From: a bacterium
GTDB lineage: Bacteria; Deinococcota; Deinococci; Deinococcales; Deinococcaceae
Assembly: GCA_021810505.1 (NCBI GenBank)
Contig: JAJZIR010000007.1
Coordinates: 59,880 to 123,879, forward strand
Direction: 5' to 3'
Length of the DNA: 64,000 bases
Of this stretch, positions 37,740-45,113 are shown piece after piece (the first letter of the stretch is position 1; each line of letters opens with the position of its first letter). The notes under the pieces are model-generated. The model searched no databases and was not told where the DNA came from. It worked only from the letters and a program-made list of their open reading frames with translations. A program made the translations under genes and the position numbers.

Positions 37740-38471
37740 GTGCGGGTGACACCGGATTCGCTGGCTCACATCCCTCTCCTGCGCGAGCTGCCAACGGCAG
37801 ATCTGCTCTGGTTGGCCGACGTTGCGCAGCGGGTCGACCTATCTTCCGAGACACTGCTGCTCAGCCAGGGGGAGCCAGCGAACCACGTCTATGTGGTCAT
37901 CCGCGGCCTGTTTCGGGTCTTTAAGCAGGATGTCTACGGCAACCGGACATTGGTCCTACAGTTCGCCGGGGCCGGCGAGCTCTTGGCAGAAATGATCGTC
38001 TTTGGCCGGGAAGAGCGCTACCCGGTCAGCGTGGAGGCCGTCCAAGACAGTCAGGTTTTAAGGATCACTAGGGCCGACTTCGAGGTCAGATCGGAGGTCA
38101 GCCCGCAGCTGAGCAGAGTTCTCACCGGCTACCTGGCGCGCAGACAGCTCGAGCTGCTATCGCTGCTCGAGCGCCTGGTCTTTCTACCGGTCACGGCTCG
38201 CCTGGCCATCCACCTGCTCCGCTTGCAAGCCGATCAGGGGACAGCTTTCCTGTTACCGACCAACGGCCAACTCGCCGAGCAGCTCGGCACCGTCCCTGAA
38301 GTGGTCAGCCGCCGGCTGGGTCAGCTCTATCGCTCCGGCTGCATCCAACTGGACCGGCGGCGCGTGATCGCGCTGGACCTTCCCCGGCTGCTCGAGCTGG
38401 TCGAGGCCAGCGGCTTTTCGGCCAGCGACCTCGTAGATGCGCAGCGGCGCTGGTATGATGCGGAGCGATGA
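37740..38471 (+). CDS. Crp/Fnr-family transcriptional regulator
   Basis: 243 aa. N-terminal cyclic-nucleotide-binding fold (residues about 10-125: LSQGEPANHVYVVIRGLFRV, FAGAGELLAEMIVFG), long dimer helix, and C-terminal HTH (LPTNGQLAEQLGTVPEVVSRRLGQL). No cysteine cluster of Fnr type is visible and the cAMP-contact Arg-Ser pair is not obvious, so the ligand is unknown. GTG start is leaderless. Overlaps the DeoR gene by 4 bp (ATGA), so the two regulators are made together. Confidence 0.9.
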   Translation: MRVTPDSLAHIPLLRELPTADLLWLADVAQRVDLSSETLLLSQGEPANHVYVVIRGLFRVFKQDVYGNRTLVLQFAGAGELLAEMIVFGREERYPVSVEAVQDSQVLRITRADFEVRSEVSPQLSRVLTGYLARRQLELLSLLERLVFLPVTARLAIHLLRLQADQGTAFLLPTNGQLAEQLGTVPEVVSRRLGQLYRSGCIQLDRRRVIALDLPRLLELVEASGFSASDLVDAQRRWYDAER

Positions 38472-39247
38472 CCTCGGTCCATGCGGCATTTCGAGATGAG
38501 ACGATCTTGGCTGCACTGGAGCGATCTGGGTGGGTGAGGGCCAAAGAGGTGGCGGCTCGCCTGGGGGTATCGGCAGTGACGATCCGCAGCGACCTGCAGC
38601 GGCTCGAACAGGCAGGTCTACTCCGCCGTACCCGAGGGGGCGCAGTGGTGGTAGCCGGGCGGCGGCTGGAGTTGCCGCTGGAGGCGACCAGGCGCATGCA
38701 CAGCGCCGAGAAAGCGCGCATCGGGCGGTACGCTGCCGGCCTGGTCTCGGACGGCCAGACCGTGATCCTGGACGTGGGTAGTACCGCTACCGAGCTAGCC
38801 AGGGCCCTACCCCTCACCGTACGCGACGTGATCATAGTGACCAGCGCCCTCAACATCGCCCTGATGTTGGAGAGCCACCCGGGGGTCAAAGTAGTGGTAA
38901 CCGGGGGGACCTTGCGCGTCCTCCAGCACTCCCTGGTGAATCCTTTCGGAACCCTGCTGCTCGAGCACCTCAATGCGCACCTGGCCTTCTTGGGCTGCAA
39001 CGGGATCCATCCCGAACGCGGGATCACCAACGCCAACCTCGAGGAGGCTGAGATCAAGCGGGCCATGATCCGCTGCGCGGCCAACACCGTGGTGCTGGCC
39101 GATCACTCCAAGCTGATGGAGGTGGCGACCGCTCCGATCGTGCCGATCGGCCAGATCGGGCAGCTGATTACCGGAGAAGAGGCGTCCCCCGAGCACATCG
39201 CCGCCTTGGAAGCGGCCGGCATGAGCGGGCGGATCGCCCTGGTCTAG
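38468..39247 (+). CDS. DeoR/GlpR-family transcriptional regulator
   Basis: 259 aa. N-terminal DeoR HTH (ALERSGWVRAKEVAARLGVS then TIRSDLQRLEQAGLLRRTRGG), C-terminal sugar-phosphate sensor domain (ILDVGSTATELARAL, FLGCNGIHPERGITN, NTVVLADHSK). Such proteins repress sugar or polyol genes and respond to phosphosugars. An extended -10 (TGG TATGAT, 38451-38459) inside the crp end, 8 nt before the ATG, may give a second transcript. Confidence 0.93.
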   Translation: MTSVHAAFRDETILAALERSGWVRAKEVAARLGVSAVTIRSDLQRLEQAGLLRRTRGGAVVVAGRRLELPLEATRRMHSAEKARIGRYAAGLVSDGQTVILDVGSTATELARALPLTVRDVIIVTSALNIALMLESHPGVKVVVTGGTLRVLQHSLVNPFGTLLLEHLNAHLAFLGCNGIHPERGITNANLEEAEIKRAMIRCAANTVVLADHSKLMEVATAPIVPIGQIGQLITGEEASPEHIAALEAAGMSGRIALV

Positions 39248-39271
39248 GATTCGCCCGCCTGAGCAACCTGC

Positions 39272-39277
39272 CATACT
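39272..39277 (+). promoter_or_regulatory. leaderless -10 box of surE
   Basis: Extended TGC then CATACT, 6 nt before ATG 39284. Confidence 0.5.
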
Positions 39278-39283
39278 GGCGCC

Positions 39284-40039
39284 ATGAAGATCTTGGTCGC
39301 CAACGATGACGGCATCTTTTCCCCTGGGATCAAGGCTCTGGCCCTAGCCCTCAGCTCGTTGGCCCAGGTCTACGTGGTCGCCCCGGATGCCGAGCAGTCC
39401 GGAGTGGGCCACGGCATCACTTTCCGCAGGCCGCTGCGCTTCACCCACACCGCCGCTGCGGGTCTGGGGGACCTCCCCGCTTACCGGGTCGATGGAACAC
39501 CAGCCGATTGCGTGGTGCTGGGCGTGAGCCTGCTGGGACGCCCCGATCTCGTGGTATCTGGCATCAACTTGGGGGCCAACCTAGGCCATGACCTGACCCG
39601 CTCGGGGACGGTCGCTGTAGCCATAGAAGGGACCCAGCTGGGAATCCCGTCTATCGCCATCTCGCTGCGCAGCAGCAACGGGGAGTTCGATTTCGCTCCG
39701 GCAGCGAGCTACGCCGTGCAGCTGGCCAGCTGGGTCCTGCAGCACGGCCTACCCAAGAGGACACTGTTCAACGTCAATGTCCCAGAGGGGCAGCCCACGG
39801 GGGTATCCCTGACCGCGCTCTCAGATCACCGCTACCGCGATGAGATCGTTGAGCACATCGACCCAGAGGGGCGCCCCTACTACTGGGTGACCGGTCGTCC
39901 CGGCGCCGAGCACTTGGAAGGCACCGATTTCGGCGCAGTCGAGGCCGGGCGGATCAGCGTGACTCCGATTCGCTTAGACCTGACCGATCACCGAGCCCTA
40001 TCCGATCTGACTGGGCAGCTTCCCCCTTACCCCCGCTGA
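39284..40039 (+). CDS. surE: 5'/3'-nucleotidase SurE
   Basis: 251 aa. Metal-binding start ILVANDDGIFSPGI (D8, D9), APDAEQSGVGHGIT, YRVDGTPADCV and VSGINLGANLG (second metal loop) are all SurE marks. Dephosphorylates nucleoside monophosphates. Converges with and overlaps the DMT transporter gene by 86 bp. Confidence 0.96.
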   Translation: MKILVANDDGIFSPGIKALALALSSLAQVYVVAPDAEQSGVGHGITFRRPLRFTHTAAAGLGDLPAYRVDGTPADCVVLGVSLLGRPDLVVSGINLGANLGHDLTRSGTVAVAIEGTQLGIPSIAISLRSSNGEFDFAPAASYAVQLASWVLQHGLPKRTLFNVNVPEGQPTGVSLTALSDHRYRDEIVEHIDPEGRPYYWVTGRPGAEHLEGTDFGAVEAGRISVTPIRLDLTDHRALSDLTGQLPPYPR

Positions 40040-40871
40040 GCGAGGCCCCGGCGCTGGCAGCCATCACCAAGGCTATCGACGCCAGCTGCGCCCCGCTCAG
40101 CCCCTCTCCCAGCAGCAGTAGACCCATCAGGGCGGCGATGGCCGGCTCCAGGCTGAGCAGGATCCCGAAGAGCTGAGGCGAGAGCGAGCGGAGCGCCTGC
40201 AGCTCCAGGCCGTAGGGCAGCGCCGAGGACAGCAGCGCGACCGCCAGTCCGCGAAACAGCACCGGCACCGAGAAGATGGCGCCGTGGCCGATAGCGGCTG
40301 GGATCAGCAACAGCGCCGCAGCCCACATGGCCAGAGTCAGGCCGCTCAAGCCCGGGAAGTGCCGGCCGATCCTGGCGCTCAGCAGGATGTAGAGGGCCCA
40401 GCAGCCACCGGAGGCTAGGGCCAGGGCCATCCCTAGGGGACTCAGTGGGCTGGAAGCTCTCGGCCACAGCAGCGCGATGCCCAGGGCGGCCAAGGCGGGC
40501 CAGAGCAGGTCCAAAGGCCGCCTGGGCTTGGAAGCGGCTACGGCCAGGGGGCCCACGAACTCCAGGGTGACAGCGACCCCTAAAGGGATCCTGGCGATAG
40601 CCAGGTAGAACAGGCTATTCATGGCCGCCAGCACCAGGCCGAAGAGCAGGGCGGCCAGGAGCGCCCGGCGCCCGGCGCTAAACAATCCGGCGCGACCGAA
40701 GGGGGTCAGCAGCAGCGCGGCGAGGACCACGCGCAAAAAGGCGGCACCGACTGGACCGATCTCCCCGAACAGGCCGCCAGCCAAGGCGGAACCCAGCTGG
40801 ACCGAGGTGGTGGATAGCAGGAGCAGCGAGGCGGCCCGCAGGCGCTGCGTGCGCGCAGCCTGCGGGTTCAG
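39954..40871 (-). CDS. EamA/DMT-superfamily transporter (RhtA-like exporter)
   Basis: 305 aa if started at CTG 40871; the first ATG/GTG/TTG in frame is TTG 40784 (276 aa). The longer form is preferred because the added residues ([24 protein letters not shown]) are the first helix of RhtA-type exporters and because CTG overlaps the previous stop as CTGA, like other 4-bp overlaps in this operon. Ten membrane segments in two EamA repeats. Probably exports amino acids or similar metabolites. Last gene of the litR operon. Confidence 0.8.
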   Translation of the reverse strand: MNPQAARTQRLRAASLLLLSTTSVQLGSALAGGLFGEIGPVGAAFLRVVLAALLLTPFGRAGLFSAGRRALLAALLFGLVLAAMNSLFYLAIARIPLGVAVTLEFVGPLAVAASKPRRPLDLLWPALAALGIALLWPRASSPLSPLGMALALASGGCWALYILLSARIGRHFPGLSGLTLAMWAAALLLIPAAIGHGAIFSVPVLFRGLAVALLSSALPYGLELQALRSLSPQLFGILLSLEPAIAALMGLLLLGEGLSGAQLASIALVMAASAGASLSGGKGEAAQSDRIGLGDRSGLSESESR

Positions 40872-41758
40872 CGGGCCACCTTGGACAGCAGTTCGGGAAG
40901 AACTTCCTCGAGGGAGCGGAGGGGAAGATCGAAGGTATGGCTGGCTGGCTCCGGGTTACCGGTGTTGCCCTGGATCAGCATGGCGTACTGGTCTCTGGTG
41001 ATGGGCGGCCGGGGCAGGAGCTGCATCAGCGGCACGGCGAGGCGCATGGCGGCTAGCGGGATGGGCAACAGCGCCTTGTTCGGCATCTTGAGCGCTCGCA
41101 ATTCTAACTCCAGCAACTCCCTGAAGCTGTACTCCTTGGGTCCTACTAGCGGAAAGGTGCGGCGCAGGCAGGCTGGCCTCTGGAGCGCTTGGACGAAGGC
41201 CAGGGCCACATCACCTACCCAGACCGGCCGGAAGGGGAAGTGGCCGTCGCCGATCAAGGGGACCAGCGGACCGCTGACCAGCTGGCGCAGCACTTTCCCA
41301 AAAAACTCGTCGCCTGGACCGAAGATCAGGCTGGGCTGGAAGATGGTCCAGTCCAGCCGGCTAGAGCGGACCGCCTCCTCGGCCTGAGCCTTGGTCCTGA
41401 AATAGGCGCTGGCACTGTGCAGGTCAGCCCCGAGCGCACTCATCTGCAGGTAGCGCACCGTCTTCGGTAGCGCCCCGGCAGCCTTCAGGACATTCTCGGT
41501 ACCGATCCGGTGGACCCGCTCGAAGGTTTGCTCACCCCGCTCGGCAATGATACCCACCAGGTGGATCAGCGCATCTGGCTCAGCTTGCACGATGGCCTCA
41601 CAGCTCTCCCGCTCCGTCACGTCCAAGGCCAGGTTCTGGGCGCCGGGAAGCTCGCTGCCCCGCCGCGAGGCCGCCAGGACCGTGTGACCCTGGCGGACTA
41701 GCTCCGTAGTGACCGCTTTGCCCACAAAACCGGAGGCACCGGTGACCAGGACTTTCAC
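40868..41758 (-). CDS. NAD(P)-binding epimerase-like protein (NDUFA9-like)
   Basis: 296 aa atypical [15 protein letters not shown] at residues 5-16 binds the nucleotide, then [31 protein letters not shown] and [15 protein letters not shown]. This matches the complex I NDUFA9-like branch of extended SDRs, which often bind quinone- or isoprenoid-related compounds. Start overlaps the ldrP stop by 4 bp, so it belongs to the light-regulated operon. Confidence 0.86.
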   Translation of the reverse strand: MKVLVTGASGFVGKAVTTELVRQGHTVLAASRRGSELPGAQNLALDVTERESCEAIVQAEPDALIHLVGIIAERGEQTFERVHRIGTENVLKAAGALPKTVRYLQMSALGADLHSASAYFRTKAQAEEAVRSSRLDWTIFQPSLIFGPGDEFFGKVLRQLVSGPLVPLIGDGHFPFRPVWVGDVALAFVQALQRPACLRRTFPLVGPKEYSFRELLELELRALKMPNKALLPIPLAAMRLAVPLMQLLPRPPITRDQYAMLIQGNTGNPEPASHTFDLPLRSLEEVLPELLSKVAR

Positions 41759-42369
41759 TGCGCCCCCACAGCTTGGGAACTGTGCAGCAGGCCCATCAGG
41801 GCCGGGAGGTCGAGCAGGGTGATGTGGCGGTAGCCGCTCTCGATCCAGCCGGCTGCCCGCAGGTCGGTGATCACCTTGCTGACGCTCTCGCGCGTCGATC
41901 TCGTCCCTTCGGCCAACAATTCGTGGGTAGCCCGCACGTAGAGTCGGTTGTCCGGGTCCTCGCTGCCGAGCGGCGTGTCAGCCAACTCCAACAGATAGCG
42001 CACGATGCGCTGGCGCAGGTCGGCGGTCTGTAAATCGTACTCGGCCTGCACCAGGCGCTGGAGCTGCCCACCCAGCGATTCCAGCAGGGAGCGCAGCGCG
42101 CTGCCCGAAAGGTCGCTCGGTTCAAAGCGGCGCAGCGACGAGCGGATTAGAACTTCAGCCTGGTGGCGATAGGTTTCACAGGTCAGGGCCTCTTCGCCGA
42201 AGAAATCCCCTGGAAGGATGTGGCGCACCGTCACCGTACGCCCCCGCTGGGTGAGCTCGGTCAACCGCAACAGGCCGGTCTCAGCGCGGTAGAGCGAGCA
42301 GGCCACCTCGCCCGGGCGAAACAGGATGTCTCCCCGGTCTCTGCGGAGGGGCTGTCCGGTCCCTTCCAT
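41755..42369 (-). CDS. ldrP: LdrP-type Crp/Fnr-family transcriptional activator
   Basis: 204 aa from ATG 42369 (GTG 42372 is possible). Cyclic-nucleotide-like fold ([33 protein letters not shown]) and HTH ([23 protein letters not shown]). The sequence and its place right after litR recall Thermus LdrP, an activator that needs no ligand and turns on carotenoid genes when LitR is released by light. TGATG coupling to litR. Confidence 0.85.
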   Translation of the reverse strand: MEGTGQPLRRDRGDILFRPGEVACSLYRAETGLLRLTELTQRGRTVTVRHILPGDFFGEEALTCETYRHQAEVLIRSSLRRFEPSDLSGSALRSLLESLGGQLQRLVQAEYDLQTADLRQRIVRYLLELADTPLGSEDPDNRLYVRATHELLAEGTRSTRESVSKVITDLRAAGWIESGYRHITLLDLPALMGLLHSSQAVGAQ

Positions 42370-43304
42370 CACTCTCCAACCTGGCCGGCTAGCAGCGCGC
42401 GCAGCGCACCGACCACTTCCCTGGGGTCGTTGCCCAGGAATTGGCCACCCAGCTGGGTGGCCAATTCCGGGTGGTCTCCGATCAAGCTGCCGCCATAGAC
42501 GACCGGGAGATCCAGGTCGCCCAGGTCCTTCAGTTGAGCGCGGGTGGCGGCCAGAGCGGCCCCGCTGCCCAGGCTGATCAGGATCGCTCGCGCCCCGACC
42601 TGGCGGCTGTAGAGCCCCAAGTCGGCCAGTGGCGTGTCAGCCCCCAGGTAGTGGGCTCGGATCCCAGTCCTGCGCAGCAGGACCGCGAGCATCAGCGGCC
42701 CCATCTCGTGCAACTCACCCGGTCCGCAACAGACCACGACGCTGGGCCCATAGCTGGGCTGGCCTACCAAGTCCAAGAGCATCTGGACCCGACCGCGCAG
42801 ATAGGCGCTGGCCTGGTGTTCGTGGGCGATGGTGATCTCGCCGCGCTCCCAGAGGTGCCCCAGATGGACCAGCGCCGGCGCGACCACCATGGTCAGGACG
42901 TCTTCGACTGAGAAGCGGCGGTGGCAGTCCGAGAGGATCTGGCTGGCCCGGTCGTGCTCGAAGTGCAGCACCGCCTCCAAGAGCGAGCGGCTGGCCAGCT
43001 CTAGCCCGGACGGATCGCCTACCAGCCCGGGCTGGGGTGTCTCGCGCTCTCGGCACAGCTCGACGGCGCGGCCTACCGCGATTCCTTCGGTGGTACAGCT
43101 CTGAATGAATTGGATCTGCTCTAGCTCGCGCAGGCTGTAGAGCCGGTAGCCGCTGGCGTTGCGCTGGGGGTTGGGGATCCCGTAGCGGCGCTCCCACTGC
43201 CGCAGGGTGGACGCGGGTACGCCGGTCCGCTGTTCGACCTCGCGGGCGGTGTAGCGGGCAGACACATCGATGGGGAAGCTGGCTTTGGTCGGCAACCTGG
43301 CCAT
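42369..43304 (-). CDS. litR: LitR/CarH-type B12-dependent light-sensing repressor (MerR family)
   Basis: 311 aa from ATG 43304. MerR HTH at about residues 17-75 (YTAREVEQRTGVPASTLRQW). The helical light-sensing domain has W152-x9-E162-H163, the exact Wx9EH motif that caps adenosylcobalamin in CarH. The cobalamin domain has E197-L-H199-E-M-G202, the ExHxxG lower-ligand motif. In known members the dark B12-bound tetramer blocks transcription and light dissociates it. Its own start codon lies within the operator repeats, so it represses itself and probably the divergent operon. Confidence 0.93.
   Translation of the reverse strand: MARLPTKASFPIDVSARYTAREVEQRTGVPASTLRQWERRYGIPNPQRNASGYRLYSLRELEQIQFIQSCTTEGIAVGRAVELCRERETPQPGLVGDPSGLELASRSLLEAVLHFEHDRASQILSDCHRRFSVEDVLTMVVAPALVHLGHLWERGEITIAHEHQASAYLRGRVQMLLDLVGQPSYGPSVVVCCGPGELHEMGPLMLAVLLRRTGIRAHYLGADTPLADLGLYSRQVGARAILISLGSGAALAATRAQLKDLGDLDLPVVYGGSLIGDHPELATQLGGQFLGNDPREVVGALRALLAGQVGE
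42437..42468. repeat. perfect 32-bp palindrome inside litR
   Basis: Two 16-bp arms, no loop (GGAATTGGCCACCCAG and its complement). It lies in the codons for the PELATQLGGQFL segment near the C-terminus. Confidence 0.92.
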
Positions 43305-43324
43305 GTACAACCTTTGTACAACCT
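43304..43324. promoter_or_regulatory. LitR/CarH-type operator: two 11-bp direct repeats
   Basis: TTGTACAACCT at 43314-43324 and the same core (TGTACAACCT) at 43304-43313, in phase at 11 bp. CarH/LitR subunits bind 11-bp repeats containing ACA. The site overlaps the litR start codon and lies 68 bp before the divergent HMG-CoA-lyase-like start. Confidence 0.75.
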
Positions 43325-43379
43325 GGCGCTGCGCACGACGGTGGCATGCGTCACAGCCGCGCCGCTGGAGTCCGCGCGA

Positions 43380-43385
43380 TATACT
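43380..43385 (+). promoter_or_regulatory. leaderless -10 box of the HMGL-UbiA-CrtI operon
   Basis: TATACT 7 nt before GTG 43393. No -35 box is visible. A Crp-like half site TCACA (43351-43355) with a poorer partner GGTGG lies 38-53 bp upstream and might be the LdrP site. Confidence 0.5.
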
Positions 43386-43392
43386 CGGGCTC

Positions 43393-44244
43393 GTGAGGTA
43401 TGTGGAGTGCCCCAGGGATTCGTGGCAGGGCCTCCACCACACCCTGCCTACCGAGGTCAAGGTGGCTTATCTGCGCACCCTGATCGGCAGCGGTTTCCGG
43501 TGGCTGGATCTGGCGTCCTTCGTGAGCCCCAAGTGGGTACCGCAGATGGCCGACAGCGAGGCGGTCTTGGCCCAGCTACCCGCCCCAGCTCCTCTGGGCG
43601 CCGATTATCTGGCCATCGTGCTCAACCGCCGCGGCCTAGAGCGCGCTCTGGCTTGCCCGCAGGTCACCTCGCTGGGCTTCCCGCTGTCGCTGAGCGAGAC
43701 CTTCCAGGTGCGCAACAGCGCTATGGATACCGCTGCAGCCTGGGCTTTTCTAGAGGAGCTGGTCGTGGAAGTGGCTGCGGCCGGCCGCAGGCTCGTGGTC
43801 TACCTGAGCATGGGCTTCGGCAACCCCTACGGCGATCCCTACCAGGTCAGTGACCTGCGGCCGGCCGTGGCCCGCGGCCTGGACCTGGGAGTGCGCGACT
43901 GGGCGGTGGCCGACACGATCGGCCGAGCTAGCCCGCAACTGGTCGATCAGGTCGCGCAGAGCCTGAGCCGCTGGTTTGAGGGGCTGCACTTCGGTCTCCA
44001 CCTGCACGCCCGCCCGGAACACACCGGAGCGCTGGTCACGGCGGCTCAGCGGGCGGGGGTGCGCTGGATCGAGGGAGCCCTGGGCGGCGTGGGAGGTTGC
44101 CCTTTCGCCGCGGACGCCCTAGTCGGCAACCTCGCCACCGAAGAGGTCGCGCGGTACTCCGACCTGGGTTTCGCGGTCTCTGAGCAGCACCTGAGGGAAT
44201 TGGCCGCCCTGGCCAAGCGCCTCAGCACCTCTGGGACGCTGTGA
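43393..44244 (+). CDS. hydroxymethylglutaryl-CoA lyase-like protein
   Basis: 283 aa from GTG 43393. HMGL features: PRDSWQGL (R8, D9; the family usually has PRDGLQ), ASFVSPKWVPQMADSE, a metal-site loop LHLHARPEHTG (usual form HCHDTYG) and the active-site cysteine C236 in GGCPFAADALVGNLATE. Splits HMG-CoA to acetoacetate and acetyl-CoA, or acts on a related acyl-CoA. Two motif changes leave the substrate open. First gene of an operon with UbiA and CrtI homologues. Confidence 0.8.
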   Translation: MRYVECPRDSWQGLHHTLPTEVKVAYLRTLIGSGFRWLDLASFVSPKWVPQMADSEAVLAQLPAPAPLGADYLAIVLNRRGLERALACPQVTSLGFPLSLSETFQVRNSAMDTAAAWAFLEELVVEVAAAGRRLVVYLSMGFGNPYGDPYQVSDLRPAVARGLDLGVRDWAVADTIGRASPQLVDQVAQSLSRWFEGLHFGLHLHARPEHTGALVTAAQRAGVRWIEGALGGVGGCPFAADALVGNLATEEVARYSDLGFAVSEQHLRELAALAKRLSTSGTL

Positions 44245-45113
44245 CCCTGCAGCAGGCCGCCTCGGCTTCGGCGGGGTTCTTGCGGTTGCTGCTGATCTCC
44301 AGGCCGGTGCTGTGGATCAACACCGTGGGCGTGGCGGTGGTCGGACTGTGGCTGGGTGGCCAACTTTGGAGCTGGTCCCTACCTTGGACGCTGACTCTGG
44401 TCTGGTTGACCCTGCCGTTCAATCTGCTCATCTACGGCCTCAACGACCTGTCGGATGGACCTGAGGACGCCCTGAGCCCGAGGAAGGGCGGCCTCCAGGG
44501 CGCCAGGTTACGACCCGGGGAGTCGCGTTGGATCGTCGCCGCGATCGCCGCGCTCAACGCTCCCTTGGGCTTTTGGTTGCTGGTCCTCGCACCGGCAGCG
44601 GCGGCTTGGATCCTGTTGGGAGCGCTGATCTTCGCGGCCTACTCCCTCCCGCCTCTGCGCCTCAAGTCCAGGCCGCTGCTGGACTCCCTAAGCAACGCCG
44701 CCTACGCGCTCCCGCTGCTGGCCGCGCTCCAGCTGACCGGGCGCGCGGTCCCCTGGCCCGACCTGCTCGGCCTGATCTGCTGGGCGGTGGCGAAGCACGC
44801 TTTCGACGCTGTCCAGGACCGCAGCGCCGACCAGAAATCCGGTGTGCGCACCGTAGCGGTTCACCTGGGAGTGCGGGGGACCGTTCTCTGGAGCGCAGCC
44901 TGGCTGCTGGCCTCCATCCTGCTGCTAGGCAGCCAGAGCCTCTGGCTGGGAGCTGGCATCACCCTGGTCAGCGGCGGCCTGCTCGCCTGGCTGTGGATCC
45001 ACCCCGACGAGCCCACCGCGGCCCGCCTGTACCTGGGCTCGCTGCTCAGCCCGTGGATCCTGGGGACGATCTGCGGGCTCCCTCTGGTCGCGCACCTGGT
45101 CCAGAGGTGGTGA
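44241..45113 (+). CDS. UbiA-family prenyltransferase (lycopene elongase-like)
   Basis: 290 aa, GTG start overlapping the lyase stop (GTGA). Eight to nine membrane helices. First Asp-rich motif NDLSDGPEDALSPRKGG (residues 68-84), where the NPRKG-like ending is typical of CrtEb/LyeJ lycopene elongases; second motif DAVQDRSADQKSG (D189, D193, D197). Would attach a prenyl group to a carotenoid end or to another aromatic or isoprenoid acceptor. Assignment to carotenoids rests on the CrtI neighbour and LitR control. Confidence 0.83.
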   Translation: MTLQQAASASAGFLRLLLISRPVLWINTVGVAVVGLWLGGQLWSWSLPWTLTLVWLTLPFNLLIYGLNDLSDGPEDALSPRKGGLQGARLRPGESRWIVAAIAALNAPLGFWLLVLAPAAAAWILLGALIFAAYSLPPLRLKSRPLLDSLSNAAYALPLLAALQLTGRAVPWPDLLGLICWAVAKHAFDAVQDRSADQKSGVRTVAVHLGVRGTVLWSAAWLLASILLLGSQSLWLGAGITLVSGGLLAWLWIHPDEPTAARLYLGSLLSPWILGTICGLPLVAHLVQRW

